Shown: positions 9,092 to 18,394 of the stretch, piece by piece
Position numbering within the stretch: position 1 is the stretch's first letter
How the letters are laid out: each line of letters starts with the position of its first letter
DNA from: Streptomyces sp. H27-C3
GTDB taxonomy: Bacteria; Actinomycetota; Actinomycetes; Streptomycetales; Streptomycetaceae
Reading direction: 5' to 3'
DNA length: 64,000 nt
Assembly (NCBI RefSeq): GCF_030063415.1
Contig: NZ_JASITA010000018.1
Span: forward strand, 1-64,000
Notes under the pieces: model-generated
The model's database searches: none
Told to the model about the DNA's origin: nothing
The model's input: only the letters and a program-made list of their open reading frames with translations
Translations under genes and position numbers: made by a program

Positions 9092-9119
9092 GTAACAGAC
9101 TCGGGTTACCGTAAGTAAC
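9092..9119. promoter_or_regulatory. Overlapping GTAAC/GTTAC dyads, probable TetR operator
   Basis: Three half-sites occur: GTAAC at 9092-9096, GTTAC at 9105-9109 and GTAAC at 9115-9119. The second and third form a perfect 5-5-5 dyad, and the first and second a 5-8-5 dyad. A TTGACA at 9072-9077 upstream could be the -35 element for the acyl-CoA dehydrogenase gene, so binding here would block the promoter. Confidence 0.6.
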
Positions 9120-9149
9120 GTTGATTTTGAACGCAGTGCTGGAGGGGAC

Positions 9150-10376
9150 ATGGCCGAGTTCACGCTCGAACTCAACGATGACCAGAAGCAGGTCCGCGAC
9201 TGGATCCACGGGTTCGCCGCAGATGTGATGCGCCCGGCCGCCGCCGAGTGGGACGAGCGTGAGGAGACTCCCTGGCCCGTCATCCAGGAGGCGGCCAAAC
9301 TCGGCATCTACTCCCTGGACTTCTACGCCCAGCAGTTCTTCGACCCGACGGGCCTGGGCATCCCGATGGCGATGGAGGAGCTGTTCTGGGGCGACGCGGG
9401 CATCGGTCTGTCCATCGTCGGCACGGGCCTGGCCGCCGTCGGTGTCCTCGCCAACGGCACCGAGGAGCAGATCGGCACCTGGATCCCGCAGATGTACGGC
9501 GACGCCGCCGACGTCAAGGTCGCAGCCTTCTGCTCCTCGGAGCCCGACGCGGGCTCCGACGTGTCGGCGATGCGTACCCGCGCGGTGTACGACGAGGCCA
9601 AGGACGAGTGGGTGCTCAACGGCACCAAGACCTGGGCGACCAACGGCGGCATCGCCAACGTCCATGTCGTGGTCGCCCTCGTCGACCCCGAGCTCGGCAC
9701 CAAGGGCCACGCCTCGTTCATCGTCCCGCCGAACACCCCCGGCCTTTCCCAGGGGCAGAAGTTCAAGAAGCACGGCATCCGCGCCTCGCACACCGCCGAG
9801 GTCGTCCTGGAGGACGTACGCGTTCCCGGACACTGCCTGCTCGGCGGCAAGGAGAAGCTCGACGAGCGCCTCGCCCGCTCCCGTGAGCGCGCCAAGAAGG
9901 GCGGCGAGCGCGTGAAGAACGCGGCGATGGCCACCTTCGAGGCGTCGCGCCCGGCGGTCGGCGCGATGGCCGTGGGCACCGCCCGCGCCGCGTACGAGGT
10001 CGCACTCGACTACGCCAAGACCCGTGAGCAGTTCGGCCGTCCGATCATCGACAACCAGGGCGTCGCCTTCCAGCTCGCCGACATGCGCACCCAGATCGAC
10101 GCGGCGCGGCTGCTGGTGTGGCGGGCGTCCTGGATGGCGACGGCGGGCAAGCCGTTCACCTCGGCCGAGGGCTCCATGTCGAAGCTGTTCGCCAGCGAGA
10201 CGGCCAAGACGGTCACGGCCCAGGCGATTCAGATCCTCGGCGGCAACGGCTACACCCGGGAGTACCCGGTGGAGCGCATGCACAGGGACGCCGCGATCTA
10301 CACGATCTTCGAGGGCACCAGCGAGATCCAGCGCCTGGTGATCGCCCGCACCCTGTCGGGCATGCCGATCCGCTGA
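9150..10376 (+). CDS. Acyl-CoA dehydrogenase
   Basis: A 408-residue FAD-dependent acyl-CoA dehydrogenase, catalysing the first step of fatty acid or branched acyl-CoA beta-oxidation. The N-terminal helical domain, a middle FAD-binding stretch (FCSSEPDAGSDVS near residue 130; KTWATNGG) and a C-terminal helical domain are all present. The C-terminal part has the usual QILGGNGYTREYPVERMHRDA and IYTIFEGTSEIQRLVIARTL motifs. The start has GGAGGGG upstream. It is probably repressed by the divergent TetR protein. Confidence 0.94.
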   Translation: MAEFTLELNDDQKQVRDWIHGFAADVMRPAAAEWDEREETPWPVIQEAAKLGIYSLDFYAQQFFDPTGLGIPMAMEELFWGDAGIGLSIVGTGLAAVGVLANGTEEQIGTWIPQMYGDAADVKVAAFCSSEPDAGSDVSAMRTRAVYDEAKDEWVLNGTKTWATNGGIANVHVVVALVDPELGTKGHASFIVPPNTPGLSQGQKFKKHGIRASHTAEVVLEDVRVPGHCLLGGKEKLDERLARSRERAKKGGERVKNAAMATFEASRPAVGAMAVGTARAAYEVALDYAKTREQFGRPIIDNQGVAFQLADMRTQIDAARLLVWRASWMATAGKPFTSAEGSMSKLFASETAKTVTAQAIQILGGNGYTREYPVERMHRDAAIYTIFEGTSEIQRLVIARTLSGMPIR

Positions 10377-10396
10377 TCCGAGCGTCAGAGGTACGA

Positions 10397-10436
10397 AAAG
10401 CGCCGCCCCCACTTCAATGAGACGGGGCGGCGCTTT
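10397..10436. terminator. Bidirectional terminator between convergent genes
   Basis: A perfect 13-bp inverted repeat (10397-10409 with 10424-10436) encloses a 14-nt loop. Runs of A and T at its ends suit intrinsic termination in both directions between the acyl-CoA dehydrogenase and glutathione peroxidase genes. Confidence 0.88.
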
Positions 10437-10450
10437 CTGTATGAGGCGGG

Positions 10451-10939
10451 TCAGGCCGGAAGCTGCGCCTCGATGGCCGCGACGACCTCGGGGGCGTCGG
10501 GCTCCGTGCGCGGGCGGAAGCGCCCGACGATCTCACCCCGGGCGGAAATGACGAACTTCTCGAAGTTCCACTGGACGTCGCCGGCCTCGCCGTCCGCGTC
10601 CTTGACCTCCGTCAGCTCCTTGTACAGCGGGTGCCGGTGGTCGCCGTTCACCTCGATCTTCTCAATCAGCGGAAACGTCACGCCGTAGCTCGCCGAGCAG
10701 AACGTCTGGATCTCCTCCGCGCTGCCCGGCTCCTGGCCCGCGAACTGGTTGCACGGCACCCCGAGCACCGTGAAGCCGCGGTCCGCGTAGCTGTGCTGGA
10801 GCCGCTCCAGGCCCGCGTACTGCGGCGTCAGGCCGCACTTGGACGCCACGTTCACCACCAGCACCGCCTTGCCCCGGTACGCCTCCAGGGTCACGGGCTC
10901 GCCGGTCAGGGTGTTCAGCGGGATGTCGTACAGGCTCAT
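10451..10939 (-). CDS. Glutathione peroxidase-family protein (Cys type)
   Basis: A 162-residue thiol peroxidase that reduces hydroperoxides, in actinomycetes probably with thioredoxin or mycothiol rather than glutathione. The peroxidatic residue is Cys in NVASKCGLTPQY; the conserved Gln (PCNQFAGQEPG) and Trp (WNFEKF) of the catalytic triad are present. The start at 10939 matches the family N-terminus SLYDIPLNTL. It converges on the acyl-CoA dehydrogenase gene across a shared terminator. Confidence 0.93.
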   Translation of the reverse strand: MSLYDIPLNTLTGEPVTLEAYRGKAVLVVNVASKCGLTPQYAGLERLQHSYADRGFTVLGVPCNQFAGQEPGSAEEIQTFCSASYGVTFPLIEKIEVNGDHRHPLYKELTEVKDADGEAGDVQWNFEKFVISARGEIVGRFRPRTEPDAPEVVAAIEAQLPA

Positions 10940-11054
10940 CGCCGTCTCCTCATGTGCGGGTCGGTACAGGTCGGGCAGTGGTACGTACTGTTCCAGAGGC
11001 GGGCCGGCCCGAAGCCGACGGGCCTGCTCCGGCGAGCGGTTGCCGGCCGGCCCC

Positions 11055-11936
11055 TCACGCGTCGAGCGTGCGGAAGAGCCCCTCCTGCACCACGGAGACC
11101 AGAAGGTTGCCCGCACGGTCGTAGATCCGGCCGCGCGCCAGCCCCCGCGCGCCCGTCGCGATCGGCGACTCCTGGTCGTAGAGGAACCACTCGTCCGCGC
11201 GGAACGGCCGATGGAACCACATCGCGTGGTCCAGCGACGCGATGTCGAAGCTGCGCGGGCCCCAGAGCGGCTCGACCGGGATCCGGACGGCGTCGAGCAG
11301 CGTCATGTCGCTCGCGTACGCCAGCGCGCAGGTGTGGACGAGCTGATCGTCGCCCAGCGGCCCGACCGCGCGCATCCACACCGCGCTGCGCGGGTCCGCG
11401 CCCTTGATCTCGTCCGGCGTCCAGCGCAGCCGGTCGACGTAGCGGATCTCGAAGGGCTGGCGCCGCGCCATGCGCTCCAGCGACTCCGGGAGGCCGCCCA
11501 GGTGCTCACGGACCTCGTCGGCCACGGTCGGAAGCGACTCGGGGTCCGGCACCTCGCGGGCCGGCGGCAGCTGGTGCTCGAAGGTGCCCTCCTCCGGTTT
11601 GTGGAAGGAAGCCGTCAGATTGAAGATCGTGCGGCCCTGCTGGATCGCGGTGACCCGGCGCGTGGTGAAGGAACGCCCGTCCCTGACCCGCTCGACCTGG
11701 TAGACGATCGGCACCCCGGGGCGGCCCGGCCGCAGGAAGTACGCGTGCAGCGAGTGGACCGGCCGGTCGCCGTCCGTGGTGCGGCCCGCCGCGACCAGCG
11801 CCTGGCCGGCGACCTGCCCGCCGAAGACCCGTTGCAGGGACTCCTCGGGGCTGCGCCCGCGGAAGATGTTGACCTCGATCCGCTCCAGGTCGAGCAGGTC
11901 CACCAGATGCTCGGCGGGGGTCGGCGTGTGCGTCAT
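11055..11936 (-). CDS. tesB: Acyl-CoA thioesterase II
   Basis: A 293-residue double-hotdog thioesterase that hydrolyses acyl-CoA to free acid and CoA. FGGQVAGQALVAAGRT and HSLHAYFLRPG in the first half and the DHAMWFHRPF motif near residue 235 are typical TesB elements. The ATG at 11936 has a GGAGAGG upstream. A GTG at 11957 overlapping the helicase stop (GTGA) is an alternative and would indicate translational coupling. The gene directly follows the helicase gene. Confidence 0.92.
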   Translation of the reverse strand: MTHTPTPAEHLVDLLDLERIEVNIFRGRSPEESLQRVFGGQVAGQALVAAGRTTDGDRPVHSLHAYFLRPGRPGVPIVYQVERVRDGRSFTTRRVTAIQQGRTIFNLTASFHKPEEGTFEHQLPPAREVPDPESLPTVADEVREHLGGLPESLERMARRQPFEIRYVDRLRWTPDEIKGADPRSAVWMRAVGPLGDDQLVHTCALAYASDMTLLDAVRIPVEPLWGPRSFDIASLDHAMWFHRPFRADEWFLYDQESPIATGARGLARGRIYDRAGNLLVSVVQEGLFRTLDA

Positions 11937-11953
11937 CGCGGGCCTCTCCACTC

Positions 11954-14476
11954 TCACAGCCGGCCGACGTCGGTGACCCGGACGACGGCGCGGCCCTCCT
12001 CGTCGGAGGCCGCGAGATCGACCTCCGCGCTGATACCCCAGTCATGGTCGCCGTTCGGGTCGGCGAAGGCCTGGCGGACGCGCCACAGGTCGTGCTCGGC
12101 GTCCTCCTCGATCATCAGAAGCTTGGGGCCGCGCGCGTCGGGGCCCGTCCCCAGGTCCTCGTACTCGTCCCAGTACCCGTCCATCGCCTTGCCCCAGGCC
12201 TCTTCGTTCCAGCCGGACTCGGCGTCCAGCTCGCCCAGCTCCCGCACCCGGTCCAGGGCGGCCATCTCCACGCGGCGGAACATCGCGTTGCGTACCAGCA
12301 CCCGGAAGGCCCGCGCGTTCGCGGTGACCGGCTTGACCTGGTCGGCGCGGTCCTGCGCCTGCTCGGCCGTCTCCACCTCGGGGTTGGCCAGCTGCTCCCA
12401 CTCGTCGAGGAGGCTGGAGTCGACCTGGCGGACCAGCTCGCCGAGCCACGCCGTGAGGTCCTCCAGGTCCTCGGACTTGAGGTCGTCCGGGATGGTGTGC
12501 TCCAGGGCCTTGTACGCACCCGCCAGGTACCGAAGGACGATGCCCTCGGTGCGGGCCAGCTCGTAGAAGGACGTGAACTCGGTGAAGATCATGGCGCGTT
12601 CGTACATGTCGCGGATCACGGACTTCGGCGACACCGGGTGGTCACCGACCCACGGGTGGCTCTGGCGGTACACGTTGTACGCGTGGGCCAGCAGTTCCTC
12701 CAGCGGCTTCGGGTACATGATGTCCTGGAGCCGCTCCATGCGCTCCTCGTACTCGATGCCGTCCGCCTTCATCTGGCCGATCGCCTCGCCGCGCGCCTTG
12801 TTCTGCTGGGCGGCCAGGATCTGACGCGGATCGTCCAGCGTGGACTCCACGACGGACACCATGTCCAGCGCGTACGAGGGGGAGTCGGGGTCGAGCAGCT
12901 CGAACGAGGCCAGCGCGAACGTCGACAGCGGCTGGTTCAGTGCGAAGTTCTGCTGGAGATCGACCGTCAGCCGCACGATCCGGCCCTCGGCGTCCGGGGT
13001 GTCGAGACGCTCCACGACACCGCCGTCGAGCAGCGAGCGGTAGATGGCGATGGCCCGCCGGATGTGCCGCAACTGCGCCTTGCGCGGCTCGTGGTTGTCC
13101 TCCAGGAGGTGCCGCATCGCCTCGAAGGCGTTGCCGGGCCTGGCGATGACCGAGAGCAGCATGGTGTGCGTCACCTTGAAGCGCGAAGTCAGCGGCTCCG
13201 GTGCGGAGTTGATGAGCTTTTCGAAAGTGGCGTCGGACCAGGCGATGAACCCCTCGGGGGCCTTCTTGCGGACCACCTTGCGGCGCTTCTTGGGGTCGTC
13301 GCCCGCCTTGGCGAGCGCCTTCTCGTTCTCCACGACGTGCTCGGGCGCCTGGGCGATGACATAGCCCGCCGTGTCGAAGCCGGCCCGCCCGGCGCGGCCC
13401 GCGATCTGGTGGAACTCACGGGCGCGCAGCGTGCGTACACGGGTGCCGTCGTACTTCGACAGGGCCGTGAACAGCACTGTGCGGATGGGTACGTTGACGC
13501 CGACGCCCAGGGTGTCCGTACCGCAGATGACCTTGAGCAGACCGGCCTGCGCGAGCTTCTCCACCAGGCGGCGGTACTTGGGGAGCATGCCGGCGTGGTG
13601 GACGCCGATCCCGTGGCGCACATAGCGCGACAGGTTGCGGCCGAACTTGGTGGTGAAGCGGAAGTTGCCGATGAGCTCGGCGATCTGGTCCTTCTCCGTG
13701 CGCGAGCACATGTTGATGCTCATCAGCGACTGCGCGCGCTCGACGGCCGATGCCTGTGTGAAATGCACGATGTAGACCGGCGCCTGCTTGGTCTCCAGGA
13801 GCTCGGTCAGCGTCTCGGTGATCGGCGTCTTGCGGTACTCGTACGACAGCGGGACCGGCCGGGTCGCCGAGTGTACGACGGACGTGGGCCGGCCCGTGCG
13901 GCGGGTCAGGTCCTTCTCGAACATCGAGACGTCACCGAGGGTCGCCGACATCAGGATGAACTGGGCCTGCGGCAGCTCCAGGATCGGAATCTGCCAGGCC
14001 CAGCCGCGGTCCGCTTCGGCGTAGAAGTGGAACTCGTCCATCACGACCTGGCCGATGTCCGCGTTCTTGCCGTCACGCAGCGCGATGGAGGCCAGCACCT
14101 CGGCGGTGCAGCAGATGACCGGGGCATCGCTGTTGACGGACGCGTCGCCCGTCAGCATGCCGACGTTCTCCGTGCCGAAGATCTTGCACAGGTCGAAGAA
14201 CTTCTCCGAGACCAGCGCCTTGATGGGCGCGGTGTAGAAGGTGACCTTGTCCTGGGCCAGGGCGGTGAAGTGCGCACCCGCCGCGACCAGACTCTTTCCG
14301 GAGCCGGTGGGGGTGGACAAGATCACGTTCGCCCCTGAGACCACCTCGATCAGCGCCTCTTCCTGGGCGGGGTAGAGGGTGATGCCCCGGTCCTCGGCCC
14401 ATGAGGAGAAAGCCTCGAAGAGGGCATCGGGGTCGGCGGTCGGAGGCATCTGATCGATAAGGGTCACACCCCCCAT
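11954..14476 (-). CDS. DEAD/DEAH-box RNA helicase with DUF3516-type C-terminus
   Basis: An 840-residue superfamily 2 helicase. Motif I is STPTGSGKSLVAAG near residue 55, motif II is MDEFHFY (a DEVH-like box with Phe), and motif III is MSATLGD. The helicase C-domain has HHAGMLPKYRRLVEKLAQ and HQIAGRAGRAGFDT. The long C-terminal half fits the DUF3516 region found in actinobacterial proteins of this type. A role in RNA turnover or processing is likely from family similarity to Ski2-like enzymes. The first ATG is used; an internal GTG four codons in is possible. Confidence 0.9.
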   Translation of the reverse strand: MGGVTLIDQMPPTADPDALFEAFSSWAEDRGITLYPAQEEALIEVVSGANVILSTPTGSGKSLVAAGAHFTALAQDKVTFYTAPIKALVSEKFFDLCKIFGTENVGMLTGDASVNSDAPVICCTAEVLASIALRDGKNADIGQVVMDEFHFYAEADRGWAWQIPILELPQAQFILMSATLGDVSMFEKDLTRRTGRPTSVVHSATRPVPLSYEYRKTPITETLTELLETKQAPVYIVHFTQASAVERAQSLMSINMCSRTEKDQIAELIGNFRFTTKFGRNLSRYVRHGIGVHHAGMLPKYRRLVEKLAQAGLLKVICGTDTLGVGVNVPIRTVLFTALSKYDGTRVRTLRAREFHQIAGRAGRAGFDTAGYVIAQAPEHVVENEKALAKAGDDPKKRRKVVRKKAPEGFIAWSDATFEKLINSAPEPLTSRFKVTHTMLLSVIARPGNAFEAMRHLLEDNHEPRKAQLRHIRRAIAIYRSLLDGGVVERLDTPDAEGRIVRLTVDLQQNFALNQPLSTFALASFELLDPDSPSYALDMVSVVESTLDDPRQILAAQQNKARGEAIGQMKADGIEYEERMERLQDIMYPKPLEELLAHAYNVYRQSHPWVGDHPVSPKSVIRDMYERAMIFTEFTSFYELARTEGIVLRYLAGAYKALEHTIPDDLKSEDLEDLTAWLGELVRQVDSSLLDEWEQLANPEVETAEQAQDRADQVKPVTANARAFRVLVRNAMFRRVEMAALDRVRELGELDAESGWNEEAWGKAMDGYWDEYEDLGTGPDARGPKLLMIEEDAEHDLWRVRQAFADPNGDHDWGISAEVDLAASDEEGRAVVRVTDVGRL

Positions 14477-14619
14477 CTTGCCTGCCTTCCGCCCGGATGA
14501 GGGAACCGGACGACGGTACGAAGATCACGAGCGCTACGCTGCCTTCTCGGCAGGGCGTCGACAGGGCGTCAACTCGGCCTCGGCCGAGGCACGTACAATT
14601 GCAACGGGGCGGAACGACC

Positions 14620-15411
14620 ATGATGGGACCGGCGCACTCACTGTCAGGAGCAGCGGCCTGGCTGGGGGTGGGGGCGGCGGCCGCCGCGGCCGGCCATCCG
14701 ATGCCCTGGCCCGTCCTGGCGGTCGGAGCCCTGATCTGTGCGGGCGCCGCGCTCGCTCCCGACCTCGACCACAAGTCCGCGACCATCTCGCGCGCCTTCG
14801 GTCCCATCTCCAAGGGCCTGTGCGAGATCGTCGACAAGCTGTCGTACGCCGTCTACAAGGCGACCAGGAAGCAGGGCGACCCTCGCAGGACCGGTGGCCA
14901 CCGCACGCTCACCCACACCTGGCTCTGGGCGGTCATGATCGGCGCTGGAGCGTCGGCGGCTGCGGTCACCGGCGGTCGCTGGGCGGTCCTCGCGCTGCTC
15001 TTCGTCCACCTGGTCCTGGCCGTGGAGGGCCTGCTGTGGAAGGCCGCCCGGGTCTCCAGCGACGTCCTGGTGTGGCTGCTCGGCGCGACGAGCGCCTGGA
15101 TCCTCGCCGGCGTACTGGACAAACCGGGCAACGGCGCGGACTGGCTGTTCGCGGCGCCGGGCCAGGAGTACCTGTGGCTCGGCCTGCCGATCGTCCTGGG
15201 CGCCCTGGTGCACGACATCGGCGACGCGCTCACCGTCTCCGGCTGCCCGATCCTGTGGCCGATCCCGATCGGCCGCAAGCGCTGGTACCCGATCGGACCG
15301 CCGAAGCTGATGCGGTTCCGGGCCGGCAGCTGGGTGGAGCTGAAGGTGCTGATGCCCGTGTTCATGCTGCTCGGGGGAGTGGGCGGGGCCGCCGCGCTGA
15401 ACTTCATCTGA
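14620..15411 (+). CDS. DUF457/YdjM-like metal-dependent membrane hydrolase
   Basis: A 263-residue polytopic membrane protein. The N-terminal GPAHSLSG and PDLDHKSATISR and the later TGGHRTLTHTWLW supply the His/Asp pattern of the DUF457 (YdjM) family of putative metal-dependent hydrolases. HDIGDALTVSGCPILWPIPI near residue 200 is also characteristic. Four to five hydrophobic segments are visible. The start is an ATGATG pair. The substrate is unknown. It is divergent from the helicase gene, with 143 bases between starts. Confidence 0.8.
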   Translation: MMGPAHSLSGAAAWLGVGAAAAAAGHPMPWPVLAVGALICAGAALAPDLDHKSATISRAFGPISKGLCEIVDKLSYAVYKATRKQGDPRRTGGHRTLTHTWLWAVMIGAGASAAAVTGGRWAVLALLFVHLVLAVEGLLWKAARVSSDVLVWLLGATSAWILAGVLDKPGNGADWLFAAPGQEYLWLGLPIVLGALVHDIGDALTVSGCPILWPIPIGRKRWYPIGPPKLMRFRAGSWVELKVLMPVFMLLGGVGGAAALNFI

Positions 15412-15443
15412 TTCCGCTCTCCCCGCGGGATCCAGCAACCTGT

Positions 15444-15488
15444 ACCTGCTGAACCGTCACCTGCTGAACCCTCATCTGCTGAAGGGAC
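15444..15488. repeat. Three tandem 15-bp repeats before the DinB gene
   Basis: Units at 15444-15458 and 15459-15473 differ by one base (ACCTGCTGAACC then GTC or CTC); a third, less exact unit follows to 15488. The last copy runs into the ribosome binding region of the DinB gene. Confidence 0.6.
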
Positions 15489-15494
15489 CGAGAA

Positions 15495-16001
15495 GTGACC
15501 ACCGAACGTCCGGCCCCACCGCTCACCGGCGGCGAACGCGAGATGCTGCGCGCCTTCCTCGACTACCACCGTGCGACGCTCGCCATGAAGTGCGACGGCC
15601 TCGGTGACGAGGACCTGCGCCTCCGGTCCATGCCCCCGTCGACGCTGTCCCTGCTCGGCCTGGTGCGGCACATGGCCGAGGTGGAGCGGGTCTGGTTCCG
15701 GCTGGTGATCGACAAGCAGGACGTCGGGCGTGTCTGGTCGGACGACGGCGACTTCCAGGCGGCGTACGACGCGAGTGCGTCGACCCGGGCGGAGGCGTTC
15801 GACGCCTGGCAGGCCGAGGTCGCGCACGCGCGCCGCATCGAGGAGCAGGCCCCCTCCCTCGACGTGACGGGCTTCCACGCCAAGATGGGCGGGGAGGTGT
15901 CGCTGCGCCTGGTGATGCTGCACATGATTCACGAGTACGCCCGGCACAACGGCCACGCCGACTTTCTGCGCGAGGGAATCGACGGGACCGTCGGGGCCTG
16001 A
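15495..16001 (+). CDS. DinB-family (DUF664) protein
   Basis: A 168-residue four-helix-bundle protein of the DinB/DUF664 group, a metal-binding fold that includes mycothiol-dependent enzymes. Candidate ligands are the His in LVRHMAEVERVWFR (about residue 57) and in MIHEYARHNGHADFLREGIDG near the C-terminus; HNGHADFLRE is the family hallmark. The start is GTG with GAAGGGAC upstream. Biochemical role unknown; a thiol transferase or detoxification role is only a family-based guess. Confidence 0.8.
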   Translation: MTTERPAPPLTGGEREMLRAFLDYHRATLAMKCDGLGDEDLRLRSMPPSTLSLLGLVRHMAEVERVWFRLVIDKQDVGRVWSDDGDFQAAYDASASTRAEAFDAWQAEVAHARRIEEQAPSLDVTGFHAKMGGEVSLRLVMLHMIHEYARHNGHADFLREGIDGTVGA

Positions 16002-16126
16002 GGGGGCGCGGCGCGGCGTACCGCAGGAGTCGAGGGACCGGCTGCGCCGCATCGGGCGGGTCGTCGGCGGGGATCCCCGGCGCAGCCCTCAGCTGTTTGC
16101 GCGCGGCTGCCGCCGACGTGCTCTGG

Positions 16127-16387
16127 TCAGGCGCGGCGCGCGGCCCACCCGGTGCGTTCGGTACGAACGGCGAGGTCGGCGCGGCGCAGGATGCTCAGCG
16201 GGCTGTCGGTGTCGAGCAGCTGGTCGAGGGCGGTGAGGTCCTCGGCGCCGAGCCTGGCGGCGGCGCTGTCGCGCAGGCGCTTCAGGCTGCTGAGCGCGTA
16301 GGGGCCGACCGCCTCGCTGTGGGAGCCGTCGACGTTCACGGTGATCGTGCGCTCGCCTTCGACGGTGGACCCTGCGGTGGCCGGCAT
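16127..16387 (-). pseudogene. C-terminal remnant of a class I SAM methyltransferase
   Basis: An 86-residue open stretch (VNVDGSHSEAVGPYALSSLK ... RRADLAVRTERTGWAARRA) matches what I know as the C-terminal end of Streptomyces class I methyltransferases, where VRTERTVWAARR is a common terminus. No SAM-binding motif is present; upstream sequence on this strand loses the match and the reading frame. I read it as a 5'-truncated relic. A short real gene starting at 16387 cannot be excluded. Confidence 0.5.
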
Positions 16388-16564
16388 GGGGCCCAGTCCG
16401 CACCGCGGTGCGGCACGTGCTCGGCGTGGTGGTGCGCGAGGGCGGTGTGGCAGCGCTCCTCGAGGCCGGGCCGCTCCTTGGGAGCGTCGCCGGGCAGGAA
16501 GCGCGGGAGCCATGAGCGGCCCCCTTGGCGGGACGTTCCCGGGGGGTGCCCGGACGGGCGGCGA

Positions 16565-16601
16565 GGCGCCGGGGACAGCACCACGTGCTGTCCCCGGCGC
16601 C
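16565..16601 (-). terminator. Terminator of the heterodimeric ABC operon
   Basis: A perfect 17-bp inverted repeat (16565-16581 with 16585-16601) with a 3-nt apex lies 12 bases beyond the stop of the second ABC gene. Confidence 0.88.
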
Positions 16602-16612
16602 CGTTGCGCGCC

Positions 16613-18394
16613 CTACCCGTGCCAGGAGCGCCAGAGCGCCGCGTACGCGCCGTCCGCCGCCACCAGCTCGTCGTGGCTGCCCAGTTCGCTGATCCGGCCC
16701 TCCTCGACCACCGCGATCACATCCGCGTCGTGCGCGGTGTGCAGCCGGTGCGCGATGGCCACGACCGTACGGCCGTCGAGCACCCGCGCCAGCGAGCGCT
16801 CCAGGTGCCGGGCCGCACGCGGGTCCAGCAGGGACGTCGCCTCGTCCAGGACAAGGGTGTGCGGGTCGGCGAGGACCAGCCGGGCCAGCGCGATCTGCTG
16901 GGCCTGCGCCGGGGTCAGTACGTGCCCGCCCGAGCCGACCTCGGTGTCCAGGCCGTCGCCCAGAGCCCGCGCCCAGTCCTGCGCGTCGACCGCGCTCAGC
17001 GCCGCCCACAGCTGCGCGTCGTCGGCGTTCGTCCTGGCCAGCAGCAGATTGTCGCGCAGGGACCCCACGAAAACGTGGTGCTCCTGGTTGACCAGCGCCA
17101 CATGCTCACGCACCCGCTCGGCCGGCATTCGCGACAACTCGGCCTTGCCCAGGGTCACTTCACCGGCGCGCGGCGCATAGATCCCGGCCAGCAGCCTGCC
17201 CAGCGTGGACTTGCCGGCGCCCGAGGGCCCGACCAGCGCGAGCCGGGTCCCGGGCGCGACGTCCAGCGTCACCCGGTGCAGCACGTCGACGCCCTCCCGG
17301 TAGCCGAAGTGCACCGCGTCGGCCCGAACCGCACGGCCGTCGGGCTTCACCAGCTCGTCGCCGGCGTCCGGCTCGATCTCCCGGACGCCGACCAGGCGGG
17401 CCAGCGACACCTGGGCGACCTGGAGTTCGTCGTACCAGCGCAGGATGAGGTTGACCGGGTCGACCAGCATCTGGGCGAGCAGGGCGCCCGTCGTGAGCTG
17501 CCCGACGTTGATCCAGCCCTGCAGGACGAAGACGCCGCCGAGGAGGATCGTCGAGCCCAGGATCGTCATGTGCGTGACGCTGATGACGGGGAAAAGCACG
17601 GACCGCAGCCACAGCGTGTACCGCTCCCAGGCCGTCCACTCCTTGATCCGCTGCTTGGACAGGGCGACCCGGCGGTCACCGAGGCGGTGCACCTCGACGG
17701 TCCGGCCCGCGTCCACCGTCTCGGCGAGCATCGCCGCGACCGCCGCGTACCCGGCCGCCTCCGAGCGGTAGGCCGACGGGGCGCGCTTGAAGTACCAGCG
17801 GCACCCGACGATCAGCACCGGCAGGGCCACCAGCACGGCCAGCGCCAGCGGCGGCGCGGTCACCGTGAGTCCGCCGATCAGCAGACCGGCCCAGACCACG
17901 CCGATCGCGAGCTGCGGCACGGCCTCGCGCATCGCGTTCGCCAGCCGGTCGATGTCGGTGGTGATGCGCGACAGCAGATCACCGGTACCCGCCCGCTCCA
18001 GCACCCCCGGCGGCAGGCCGACCGACCGTACGAGAAAGTCCTCGCGCAGGTCGGCCAGCATCTCCTCGCCGAGCATCGCGGCCCGCAGCCGCATCTGCCG
18101 GGTGAAGAGCGTCTGGACGACCAGCGCGATCCCGAACACCGTGGCGACCCGCCCCAGATGCAGCTCGCGCACCCCGTTCGCCAGGTCCTCGACGAGCGAG
18201 CCCAGCAGATAGGGGCCCGCCATCGAGGCGAGCACCGCGAGCGCGTTGAACACCACGAGCACGGTGAACGCCCGCCGGTGACGCCTCATCAGTTCACGCA
18301 CATAGGTCCGTACGGTCGCCGGACTGCCGACGGGCAGCGTCGTCGACGACTCCGGTGCCGCCGGGTCGTACTCCGGTGGTGCCACGCCGATCAT
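16613..18394 (-). CDS. ABC exporter half-transporter, intact Walker A, degenerate signature
   Basis: A 593-residue protein with an N-terminal six-helix exporter domain (about 30-330) and a C-terminal ATPase domain. Walker A is GPSGAGKST and Walker B is TLVLDEATSLLD, but the signature that is usually LSGGQ reads LTPAQ (VLTPAQAQQIALAR). The H-loop IAHRL is intact. Its start overlaps the preceding gene's stop as ATGA, so the two are translationally coupled and probably form a heterodimer. The partner has the opposite defects (see finding). Substrate unknown. The 20-codon upstream extension was rejected because of the ATGA overlap. Confidence 0.92.
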   Translation of the reverse strand: MIGVAPPEYDPAAPESSTTLPVGSPATVRTYVRELMRRHRRAFTVLVVFNALAVLASMAGPYLLGSLVEDLANGVRELHLGRVATVFGIALVVQTLFTRQMRLRAAMLGEEMLADLREDFLVRSVGLPPGVLERAGTGDLLSRITTDIDRLANAMREAVPQLAIGVVWAGLLIGGLTVTAPPLALAVLVALPVLIVGCRWYFKRAPSAYRSEAAGYAAVAAMLAETVDAGRTVEVHRLGDRRVALSKQRIKEWTAWERYTLWLRSVLFPVISVTHMTILGSTILLGGVFVLQGWINVGQLTTGALLAQMLVDPVNLILRWYDELQVAQVSLARLVGVREIEPDAGDELVKPDGRAVRADAVHFGYREGVDVLHRVTLDVAPGTRLALVGPSGAGKSTLGRLLAGIYAPRAGEVTLGKAELSRMPAERVREHVALVNQEHHVFVGSLRDNLLLARTNADDAQLWAALSAVDAQDWARALGDGLDTEVGSGGHVLTPAQAQQIALARLVLADPHTLVLDEATSLLDPRAARHLERSLARVLDGRTVVAIAHRLHTAHDADVIAVVEEGRISELGSHDELVAADGAYAALWRSWHG

